Below are positions 45,683-55,461 of a stretch of DNA of 64,000 bases, in pieces. Origin of the DNA: Orobanche coerulescens (taxonomy: Eukaryota > Streptophyta > Magnoliopsida > Lamiales > Orobanchaceae); NCBI GenBank assembly GCA_033398695.1, contig CM065814.1, forward strand, positions 76,774,358-76,838,357, given 5' to 3'. Both the position numbers and the translations under genes were made by a program. How positions within the stretch are numbered: the stretch's first letter is position 1; the number at the start of each line of letters is the position of its first letter. The notes below the pieces were generated by a model, which was not told the origin of the DNA, made no database searches, and saw nothing but the letters and a program-made list of their open reading frames with translations.

Positions 45683-45700
45683 TCCCCGGCAACGGCGCCA
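45683..45700 (-). other. primer-binding site of E6 (tRNA-Asp type)
   Basis: On the minus strand TGGCGCCGTTGCCGGGGA, the exact plant tRNA-Asp primer site. Confidence 0.93.
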
Positions 45701-45706
45701 AAAACG

Positions 45707-47288
45707 TGACACATTTTTAGTGTAACTATCGCAAGTGCACGATATTGTATCAAGTGGTAAAGTGGACTTTTTGCGTCCGGTTTATCGATCCCACAAGGAA
45801 GTTTGGTTATAATTTGAATTATACACTATTAGTCTATTTTTATAGATACTAAGATGAGTTAAACACACAATTAAAAAGTTTGGTTTAATATTAGCAAAGT
45901 AAATGCAATAATACTTCTAATATTTTAAGGAAATAAAAATATTGCAATTATAATAGATTGATTAAACGATAAAATAAAATAGTTGGGATTACAAACTTAG
46001 TTCGTCATTAGTTATAGAAGATGTATAGGAGATCATAAGATGAATTTACTTATTATGTTGTGTAGATTCGATTTTCCTTAAAAAGACGGTTTCTCTTTCG
46101 AACTATAAAACGCCCCTTACATATTGAATCAATCCACTATATTTCTATGTTGATTGGCTTCAATACATAGCATTAGGTTTTATGAAAACAACTCAAAGAA
46201 TCATCTAAGGAATAGGGGTATATTTCTATTCCCTAGAACAACTTAGAGTGAAGATCATTTGATCTAATCAAACATATTTTCTTTCGAAACATATGAAGAC
46301 CATTAATATTGTCATTTATTGGCCAAATAAATAAAGATTGTTCAAACAATGAAAATCACACACAATAATAAGTAATTCATAATAGATCTTTATACAAACT
46401 TAAATAACATGACTAACCTTGTTTATAATCCCAACTATAGGTAACTTAGCCCATAAAGGGTTTATTATACATATTACAAGCTTGTGTGGTCATTATTAGT
46501 TGAATCAAGAGAAAGAATTGGTCCTAACTCCCTTAGTAGATAAAGGAGATAGAAACAATAAACTCTCTGAACAACATATGCTATACCACACTTACAAAAA
46601 TCACTCAAGAACACAAGTGTGTTCTTCACACAAAAAGAAAAGTTTACAAAAAATGGAAAAATATAAGTTGAATGATGAATGATGAAGGATCTAAGGGGTC
46701 TATTTATACACCTAAAGTCATCTAATAGCTCCAAAACTCCAGCATTATTACATTAGATCGGATCAATGCCAGCCATCCCCTCAATAATACACAAAAAGTA
46801 TAAAAAATTAGACAAATCATAACAACCTGTCAAGAGTTACGGCCGTAACATTCAGGAGTTACGGCCGTAACAAGGATGACTTACGGCCGTAACTCCTGAA
46901 TGTTACGGCCGTAACGTGGCTTCATAAATTTGCTCACTGGAAGCTTTGATAGTTACGTTTTCAGCCCAGAATTTCTCAGACTTTGCGTTTTTGCCCCAAA
47001 TCTTCTTCGGATGATAACTTTTGATATATAACTCTGATTTTGAATCCGGAAAGACTGCCGAATTCGTCTCGGAAAGCCCTACAACATGAATATATCAAAA
47101 TTAAACAAAGAGAATATTTATTAAACATGTTATTTCTTGAGTAAATCAGTTATTTAATCCGATCATCATCCGATAAAAAAATTATTAAAACTAATTAATT
47201 AAAAGCAAAAAACGAGTAGACTAGCTCAATTATGGGTGAATTTTATCGATACAAACCATGGATAAGTGTACAAAACTGACACTTATCA
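45707..47288 (-). repeat. 5' LTR of E6 (1582 bp)
   Basis: Pairs with 35276-36859. Four GTTACGGCCGTAAC palindromes lie at 46833-46916; one of them is mutated in the other LTR. Confidence 0.95.
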
Positions 47289-47293
47289 GGGAG

Positions 47294-47616
47294 CGATACA
47301 AGGATTTACTAAGGAGATGCCCATACCATGGTATACCGGATTGGATACAAATTCAGACTTTCTATAACGGACTAAGTGCTTCTACACGCACTCTTGTTGA
47401 TGCTGCTGCTGGAGGAGCTTTAATGGGCAAAACGATGGATGAAGCTCATTCTCTATTGGAAGATATGGCGGAAAATGCGTATCAGTGGCCTTCAGAGCGT
47501 CTGAATCCAAAACGAGTTATGGAAATTTCCGATAATGATCCAATATCTACACTATCGGCCCAAGTTGCTGCCTTGACTCAACAACTTCAAGCTTTATCAC
47601 GCGCTCTTTCACCCTA
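47294..47616 (+). pseudogene. E2 gag, third fragment
   Basis: It resumes in frame after the GGGAG duplication (...HEAWE | RYKDLLRRC). It holds the conserved CPYHGIPDWIQIQTFYNGL and GGALMGKTMDEAHSLLEDMA segments and ends at a TAG after SRALSP. Confidence 0.88.
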
Positions 47617-47657
47617 GTGCGGAATGCCAAGTTGGAAATCCTTTCTAGCAATCTCCG

Positions 47658-49268
47658 ATGGAACAAGCTCAGTTTGTGGGGAACGGAAATCGGCAGAACA
47701 ATCCGTATTCCAACACATATAATCCGGGATGGAGAAATCACCCTAACTTTTCGTGGAAAAACGGACAAAATTTAAACCAACCTCAGTTTGCTCAACACCA
47801 CCAACAACCTCCTCCCACTCCAAAAATCTCTCTAGAGGAAGCAATGGCGAAATTAGCAGCAAATACGAGTCAGTTCATGACCCGTACGGAAGCAACCTTG
47901 CAAAACCATTCCGCCTCTATTCGCAACTTGGAAGTCCAATTGGGTCAAATATCAAATGTGTTAACAGCCCGACCTGAGGGTACCTTCCCAAGTACAACTG
48001 AGACGAACCCCAGAGAAAGTATTAATGCCATTGGTTTGAGAAGCGGGAGGGAAGTGTGTGAGCAGCCCGAGAGGAACAAAAAGAGAGGTGACCATGAGGA
48101 GAAGAAAAATTCGGCATCTGAAGAAGCACAAAATTCTAAAAGTTCAAAACTGTTTCCTGACAATTCGATGGCCTATATGCCACCCGTCCCGTTTCTGCAA
48201 CGATTGCAAAAGCAAAAATTGGACAAGGAATTCTCCAAGTTTCTTGACGTATTCAAGAAACTACATATCAATATTCCATTTGCTGATGCCTTGGAACAAA
48301 TGCCGAGGTATGTGAAGTTCATGAAAGAGATCTTATCGAACAAAAGGAAGCTCAAAGAGTATGAGACAGTGGCATTGACGGAAGATTGCAGCGCCATCTT
48401 GCAGAAAAAGCTCCCGCCAAAATTGAAGAATCCAGGAAGCTTCAATATTCCGTGCACCATAGGAAACCTGTATTTTGATAGAGCGTTATGTGATCTCGGC
48501 GCCAGTATTAATCTTATGCCCCTTTCCATTTTTAAGAAGCTAGGTATTGGGGAAGCCAAGACGACGACAATCTCTTTGCAATTAGCTGACAGATCTATCA
48601 AGTATCTGAGGGGGGTAATAGAAGATGTTTTAGTCAAGGACGATAAATTCATATTTCCGGCCGATTTTATTGTGCTCGATATGGAGGAGGACCATGACAT
48701 CCCAATTATTTTGGGAAGACCATTCTTAGCTACCGGCTGAACTCTCATTGATGTGGAGAAAGGGGAACTCACTCTACGGGTTCAAGATGAGCAAGTTACA
48801 CTCCAAATGTTTCGATCTCTCCCGTGTCCAAGCAGTGTCGATAAGGGTTCTCAATTCGAAAGCTTAGATATTTTGGCAAAACACATACACCGGGAACGCT
48901 GTCAGTCGAAATGTTCAGAATCTGTTGTAGTTGTTCCGATATCTAAGAAAAATGTAGAGCGAGTAGCATATCTTAGGCTTTTGGACATGTCTTCTTCATC
49001 ATCCGTTCACTCACCATCTAAAAATTCTCAGGCCATCATAAATTTGTTCGTGAAAAAGAAAATCAAGTCGGAAGTGAAACGGTTGCCAAGTCATGTGAAG
49101 TTTGGGTGTTTCAGAAAATTATTATTATTCAAATCTTTTCGCAAAGGACATTGGATGTCCAAACCAAAAATCGAACTGTTAAAGACTGATGGTCAAAATT
49201 TTAAAACACATATTAACGGTTCGATGGACGGGGTGGAGCCCAAATGGCGTTTGCGAAAAGCAAATTGA
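47658..49268 (+). pseudogene. E2 gag C-terminus and protease; RT, RNase H and most of integrase missing
   Basis: One frame of 537 codons broken by a single TGA at 48738. It contains the linker (NPYSNTYNPGWRNHPNFSW), the gag-protease bridge (FADALEQMPRYVKFMKEIL), protease (CDLGASINLMPLSIFKKL to IPIILGRPFLATG) and then a Ser/Lys-rich stretch ending in GQNFKTHINGS, which resembles an integrase C-terminal end. No RT, RNase H or integrase core lies between. The join keeps the reading frame, so this may be an established non-autonomous form rather than a random deletion. Confidence 0.85.
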
Positions 49269-50161
49269 TCTTAAAGAGGTCCGACTGAAGACTATAAACT
49301 TAGCGCTTCTTGGGAGGCAACCCGAATATTAGTTGTAGATTTAATTTTCGTTGTTTTCATTCATTCTTAGAGTCTATTTTTTCGTCATTTCTGCTTTGAT
49401 ATGTTTCTCTCTCACGTTCTATGTGTTTTCAGTCAAGAATTTTGTTGTGCAGGAGCAGTCCAGGCAAAGGTCCGCGGCACGTACATGGCGGGCCGCGGCA
49501 CGCACAAGTCCATAATAGAGGAGAACTTACTGTACTATGTGCCGCGACACGAAGAGGCTGAGCCGCGGCACACTAAGCTAAAGTGCCGCGGCACATTGAA
49601 GCTGAACCGCGGCACGCCGAGACCCAAAATAACGGCCTAGGAGAATGTACTCTGTGCCGCGGCATGCACTCTCTGAGCCGCGGCACACTAACTCTCTGAG
49701 CCGCGGCATCCGTTTAATGAGCCACGGCACACGCCGAAGATACCCAGCGCCCAGAACCTACTGTACTACGGTTCGCGGCTCACTTGATACGTGCCGCGGC
49801 CCCTGCTGCGAATTTCAAAAGTCTAGGGCAACCTTATAACCTCAGTCAGCCGGAAAAACAAGTTACAGTTACACTCTTCTTCTTCGCGCGGCGCTCGGAT
49901 AACCTCCATTCAAGCTTCTTCTTCTTCTTACCTTCTTCAATACAACACAAGGTACTTCGTCATGGCTAGGAAGAGGAAGTTGAGTACGAGGGCTAGGACG
50001 TGATCATCCACCACAAGAGGGGAGACATCACAAAACTGAGCATATATGGAATCCCACCAATTCTCTGATCCGAACATTCATAGAATATTCAACGAGAGAA
50101 TCCGGCCTCGTCCAATAATTTCGGAGCGGGGCTTCACTCCTGCCCCCAGGACGGCGAGCTA
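49269..50161 (+). other. E2 spacer with GCCGCGGCAC motif array
   Basis: It starts with an Athila pol-end signature (CTTGGGAGGCAACCCG at about 49308). At 49465-49805 about twelve copies of GCCGCGGCAC and variants alternate with short linkers such as ACTAAGCT and CTCTCTGA. The same motif and the ACTAAAGCTGAGCC linker occur in the E2 LTR. No gene is called; open frames here follow the repeats. Confidence 0.85.
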
Positions 50162-51286
50162 TTGGCCATGATCAACGAGATGGGATGGACTCGATTCACT
50201 GCGCCACCCGAGCCGGTGGTGATTTCTATAGTCCAGGAGTTCTACGCCAGTGCTCTATTGCGACAAATCCAGGTGGGACAGATGATGGGGCGACCAGATA
50301 CGCGGACTGAGGTCGTCGTCCGAGGGCAAACTGTGGATTTTTCGGTGGCTGCGATTCGGAGGCTGTACGAGCTACTGGAGTTGGACGAGTCGGCATACAC
50401 ATGGATTATGAGTAGCCTCACGATGGAGGCTCTGCTGGAGGCACTTGATCAGCCCGGTTCCGTATGGGAGACGCGCGTCCCGGGCTCCGCAGCTTTCTAT
50501 TTCAAGAATTCTCGCCTCAGTCAGCTCGGGCGAGCCTGGCTCTACTTCCTTTGTGCACGAGTCGACCCTACATCACAGATTTGCTCGGTCTTACGTTCTC
50601 GTGCCTGACTATTGTATGCTATCACGACGGGACTCCGGTTTGATGTGGCCCCACATTTGTCCCATTCTATATTTCAATGTATACAGGGAGGGGCAAAGAC
50701 GGGATTAAAACATCCCTCGCTGATATGTGCTCTATGTCGCCAGTCGGGCATGATGTGGTCCGACGACGAGCCGTCTATTGCACCCTAGGGTCCGATCGAC
50801 CACCATATTATCTCCCATTTTGACCAGTGGGGTGGCGCGAGGGCAGACAAGCGGGGGCGAGGATTTCTGATCGATGAGCCACACGAACACTCTCCCGAGC
50901 CACTACTCCTGACACATGAGCCGACGACGGATGCTGATAATCGGACTGAGTCCACTCCACCGCCAGCGAGAGAGCACCTTCAGGCGATGTTTGACAGCCT
51001 GAGGGAGGAGATGCAGAGAGAGAGAGAGACAGCCATCTAGCAGCTGTTCGAGAGGAGATGCAGGCTGAGAGAGACAGCCTCCTCGCAGCTATGCGGGAGG
51101 AGATGAGAGAGCAGGCCCGCCGGGCCAATCGACGTGATGAGAGGCGCTTGGCGGCGAGGGACGCTTATCATCATGACTATCTTTCTGCGTGGACGAGCCA
51201 TATACTCCATCCGAACGGACCCTTCATTCCACCAGTCAGGCCATCTACAGCACCTTCCCCGCCGGATGAGGCCGGCACCAGTTCCT
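50162..51286 (+). pseudogene. E2 3' ORF (ORF3), putative plant transposon protein family, broken
   Basis: The frame starting near 50168 has MINEMGWTRF, IVQEFYASAL, VDFSVAAIRRLYELL and GSAAFYFKNSRLSQLGRAWLYF, the pattern of the extra ORF found 3' of pol in Athila-like elements. It shifts frame near 50590. A C-terminal part (51058-51286) has a Glu/Arg-rich coiled coil (REEMREQARRANRRDERRL) and a proline-rich tail. It is the counterpart of ORF3 in E6 but clearly diverged from it. Function unknown. Confidence 0.7.
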
Positions 51287-52264
51287 GAGCTGATATTAGG
51301 GGAGTACTTGACCTTTTCTCATATTGCATATTACTATATGTGTCCATTGAGGTCAATGTACATCTTAAGTTTGGGGGGCATTATTTTCAGTTGTTATTTG
51401 CCTATTCGTTGTTATTTTTTTCGTTGCTATTGACTCTAGCCATGCTTGTCTTGACTTTATTTGCATTCTTGGATTTTTCGTGCAGCCTTGTGGAAAACTG
51501 ATGTTATGATACTGATTTCTTTTTGAAGAAACAGTTGAGTTTTGGTCGAGTTTACAGTCTGCGATATTTGTTTTCCTCTGAGTATTCATTTAGGTCTGAA
51601 ATATTTTTGCATTATTGTCGAAATCTTAGCATATAAGAAATGAGACATACGTGTTTTCGAACCGCTGTCTATACGATTGGTTACACTTTTCACATAGCTA
51701 GTCATCCAGTAACATGAGTCTTCTTGGCATTTAATTTGAGTTTAGAGTCGGACAGTCTTTCCCAAAAATCCGAGAAATTATACATGTTCTATGATGGGAA
51801 GTCTAGTAACCGGGGGTATTCACGCGACCCGTTGTTTACTCTCGCGTAAAACGACAACCCTGAATAGATTAATGGTTCAGAGTAATCACATCGCCGATGA
51901 TGGGAAGCCTAGTAACCAGGGGTATTCACATGACCCGTTGTTTACTCTCGCGTAAAATAGCAACCTTGAATCGTACGTGAGGGAATAGCTATTCGAGTTT
52001 TTTTTTCTCTGCTGTAGAGGGAAACTTAGTAACTAGAAGCATCCATGTGCCCCATGAGTGTCTTTTACGTCAAACGGTTCCCCAATATATGAGAATGGAA
52101 ATCCACCCAAGGGTTATTCGGTTGAAATATCCCGAGAGTCGGAACCTAGTGGTTGACTCGAATCATTATAATGATTATACATAAGGAAATGCTGTCCGAG
52201 GATTATTATTGACGATGAAACTCTTGCATTTTTGCCACGAGACTGTGGGACTGGGCGAGTTGGC
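51287..52264 (+). other. E2 3' untranslated region with ~106 bp tandem repeats
   Basis: A CTTAAGTTTGGGGGGCATT tract lies at 51363-51381. Two units beginning TGATGGGAAG (51792 and 51898) repeat over about 106 bp with minor changes, and a third degenerate unit follows near 52010. No gene seen. Confidence 0.7.
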
Positions 52265-52892
52265 CGGCATTAGTGTGCTGCGGACCTAAGTGTTCAGCGC
52301 CATAAGCCTGGGCGGTATTTTTCACACAGGTCGTGGCTCAGCTTAAGTGTGTCGCGGCCCCCGGTACAATGAGTACCGCGCCTGCTGTGCCGTGCGTGTG
52401 CCGCGGCCTCGCCTTGGTGTGCCGCGGCCCCTGACCAAAAATTGTCGTTTTCGCCCGTTTTTCGTCGTTTAAGCTTCCGGAATCCAATATCCTTTATAAC
52501 ATATAAAGATAGTGCATTGAAAGCTCATTTATGCAGATTTAGACTTAGAATGGATATAAAATAATGATAAACAAGCACATAAAAATACATCTAACAAATA
52601 CCCCCAAACTTAAGCCTTTGCTTGTCCTCAAGCAAAAAAAATTAATTTCAAATGAGATGACAAGTATCGTGGGTAAACGTGCAATATCCACAGTGTTCAC
52701 CTGATTAATACTCCACTGAAAATCTCAAAGAAAAGTACACGTATCCTTTTAGTGAGTCACATCACGGATAAGGATTCCACAAAGCAATCATTTTTAGTGC
52801 TGAACAATCGGTCATGAAGAAAATCAAAGCTCAAAGATTAACAAGCGTGAATTTAGCCGACCGCCAATATGAAGGGTTAGATTAAACAAGTC
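52265..52892 (-). repeat. inverted segment spanning the E2 3' UTR / 3' LTR junction
   Basis: Read on the minus strand this is 3' UTR, polypurine tract (AAGTTTGGGGGTATT, about 52613-52597), then LTR start TGTTAGATG at 52596 running to 52265. The LTR start matches 23565-23880 of the 5' LTR but in opposite orientation. The remaining LTR follows directly at 52893 in the original orientation. Flipping 52265-52892 restores one continuous 3' LTR of about 1.3 kb. Confidence 0.85.
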
Positions 52893-53859
52893 GCGGCCCG
52901 CGGGACGGGATTTCTGAGTCAGCCGCGTTTTTGGGCCATTTTTGGAGCCTGTTTTCTACCTAATTCCCAGACGCGTTTTGGAGACTAATGAAGGTTATAA
53001 ATAGGCATTGAAGGTCAGAAGAAAAGGATGATCGAAGAGAAGGAGAAAACACTGATCGAGCAGAGAGCAGGAACCAGAGAACAGAGGAATTCAAGTTCTT
53101 CAACTGTGTTTGATTTCTATTATGCTTTCTCTAATTCTTTGTGTATTATTTTCTAGCATGTCGGGCTAGAACCCTATTCTAAGATTGTGATGAAACCGAG
53201 GTTTTTATGAATTAACTTTTGATTTTGCATTATTAATATATATCTCCCTTTCTTATTGAGTTTTCCCCAATTGTTTTAATACTATAAATTATGTGGCCTA
53301 TGATTGATTTGTTTTGATTACGCAACTCGAATCGGGAGAGGAGAGTTAGTAGGAAAAATTGGTGAAAAATGTTTTTTCTTGTGAGATAGGAATATACTCA
53401 TAGGAATTACATGGCCTGTCTGAAGATTTCGTACTTTTTGCCTATTGTCGAATTAATTCACCTAGGAATAGAGTGTTTTATTCGCCTTAGAAAATTTTAC
53501 TGACCTCGGGAGAGGCAGTACTATATTTTAGCAATCTTCGCCTTCAATAAATTGGGAAATCACTTAATTCATATAAATCAAGAGTAATTCGGATAAATCG
53601 AGGTGGATTCTCAATCCTAGATTATTTCCCTATTTGATCTTCTTTCTTCGAATAATCGATTTTATTATTTGTTCTTAGTTCATTCCTTTATTAGTTTTCT
53701 ATAATATTACTTGCACCTCCAATTTCGATCGTTCAAATAAAATTAGAATACACATAAATTGGTAATTAATGAGTCAGTCCTCGAGGGAACGATATCTTAC
53801 TTATCACTTTATTACTTGCTTACGACAACGTGCACTTGCGTTCACCAAATTTCGTAACA
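52893..53859 (+). repeat. 3' LTR of E2, direct part
   Basis: Matches 23885-24846 of the 5' LTR with scattered substitutions and ends GTAACA, followed by TGCAG, the target duplication. Confidence 0.92.
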
Positions 53860-53864
53860 TGCAG

Positions 53865-54017
53865 GTCCTGGAAGCAGTCGAGGGCAAGATGAGTAGGGTT
53901 ATTGATTGGCCTACATCTCATTTACATGGACCTACTCAACCAAAGTCAGAACTTTATTGTCGATTCCACAATGATTATGTACATAAAATAGACGAGTGCA
54001 AATACCTCAAAGACGAG
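53865..54017 (+). pseudogene. E1 gag, second fragment
   Basis: It continues E1 gag in frame (RRAQ | VLEAVEGKM). It carries the typical post-gag motif YCRFHNDYVHKIDECKYLKDE, a zinc-binding-like C/H pattern, and ends exactly at the E3 insertion. Confidence 0.88.
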
Positions 54018-54932
54018 TGTTGTTACCCAAAATATTATTCGGAAAGGTTTACTGGAATGGATGAGTAACAAACAAAATACGAGAGCACGTCAGAGGGAAT
54101 GTAAATAACACATGATTTGCTGGGGTTGTTAGTCCCAGGCTTGAATGCTCTTGCGAGATATTATTAATACGAATACTTGGGAGTATAAATATTAATGTAA
54201 AAGTACAATTACAATGAGTGTAAAGACCCTATTTATCTAGATTTTGAGTGCTGATGATTGCCGGAAGAACCAGAGTTGATGATCTGTGAGTTCTTGTAAC
54301 AAGGATGAAATGTTGTGTAGATTTCTGAACTCTCGTATAGAGACTACAGTTTTTGAACCTTTTTCCAGTTGTTGGAGGTTTCCTATTTATAGGAGTGTAG
54401 ATAGCTGGGCGATCGCCTTTACTGTATTATAATAAGAGGGTGATCGTCTTTAGCACATGGGTTGGTCTCCTTAAAGTCCACAGCAGCTGCTGGCAGCTGG
54501 ATGTGCGAACCAATGAGAAGACAACACGCGTCCTATGTCGCTGTCTTAGGAGGTCCCACCTAGGATCTTTTGGCGGGTCTGTCAGTAGGTGAGGCAGTCC
54601 TTGTCGTTGACAGCTGTTGATGGGCTGGAGTCAAAGATCCTTATTCTGCGGCGCCATTCGCAGATCTGCACGTGGGTCTTCACTCCGAGATCTGGTCTTA
54701 GTAGATATGAAGGATGATGGCCTTACACGTGGCATAGGACGGTCGTCCTTGGTCGGGCACTAGAGTCGATTGCTAGGTGCCAAAAGGCAATCACCCTGGA
54801 ATTCGATCGCTCGGTACCTAATCTCGGTCTGGACTCTTCACTTGGCAAGTCTGCCTTGGATTATTTGATGCTGGCTTGGTCGCTCGGCCCTTATGCCGAT
54901 CACCTTCGAGGCGTATAAATCGCCGCACAACA
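54018..54932 (-). repeat. 3' LTR of E3 (915 bp)
   Basis: Left LTR, same length as 60933-61847. On the minus strand the preceding tract ATGGGGAAAT is a plausible polypurine tract. Confidence 0.92.
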
Positions 54933-55461
54933 ATTTCCCCATAGCTCGCTCTGATTTTGAAGATGTGGGGTAAGGTGGTTCTACTGGTGATCGTTTGACT
55001 TAGACGAGCGACCCAGCATTTTACGGAACATAAGATTATCTCTCGAATGAACTGATTTTGAATTGGGATGACCTATTCGATCGTTGCAATGAGCGGTAAA
55101 TGACAGCGGTTTTGAAAACGTCACCGGGGCACGTGTAGGGCTCCTGTTGGGGGAGTCCGACGGTTTTGTCAGGCTGTCCTTTGGTGTGCCCTCGAAACGA
55201 CGCGCTCGTGGGATTCGAGGGCGGCATTAAATACAGACTTATCTGACAGTTACACTTCGATCCTCGGGACTTCGCTTATTTGCTCAGAAGCCCCCGCTCT
55301 TTCCTATAAAAAGGACTGGGGTTACAAGGTAAAAAACCTTATGCATTTCCGTTTGAGAAGAAGACATAGCCGATTTCCCTCGAAGCTTCGTGTGACGATC
55401 GTCGTTCGACTCAGACTTTAGGTAAGAACAAAAACTTCTTCTACCTCATTTCTCTTTGAAT
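54933..55461 (+). promoter_or_regulatory. promoter/leader region of the E3 antisense gene
   Basis: A TATAAAAA box at about 55305-55312 lies some 150 bp upstream of the ATG at 55462. An AGGTAAG donor-like site at about 55419 suggests a leader intron. No other gene in this stretch. Confidence 0.45.

Larger units (their letters stand above)
35276..47288 (-). mobile_element. Athila-like Ty3/gypsy element E6, 12.0 kb
   Basis: A complete element on the minus strand: 5' LTR 47288-45707, exact tRNA-Asp primer site, gag, protease-RT-RNase H-integrase, spacer, a 3' ORF in the env position, 3' UTR, polypurine tract, 3' LTR 36859-35276. Size, primer, gag type and extra ORF fit the Athila lineage. About 20 substitutions between the LTRs were seen by eye (roughly 1.4%), so it is a young insertion, with a few frame-breaking changes. 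Confidence 0.93.
23565..53859 (+). mobile_element. Athila-like Ty3/gypsy element E2, non-autonomous, with two nested elements
   Basis: LTRs at both ends (TGTTAG...GTAACA) and a near-perfect target duplication (CGCAG before, TGCAG after). Its own sequence totals about 8.6 kb: 5' LTR, tRNA-Asp-type primer site, gag in three pieces, protease, a pol-ORF spacer with motif repeats, a 3' ORF of the plant-transposon-protein type, a 3' UTR and an inverted-then-direct 3' LTR. RT, RNase H and most of integrase are absent. E5 and E6 are inserted in gag. Confidence 0.88.

Noticed and set aside
49465..49805. CRISPR-like array of GCCGCGGCAC repeats
   Set aside because: Repeats are short and variable, spacing is irregular, the genome is a plant's, and the motif is shared with the element's own LTR.
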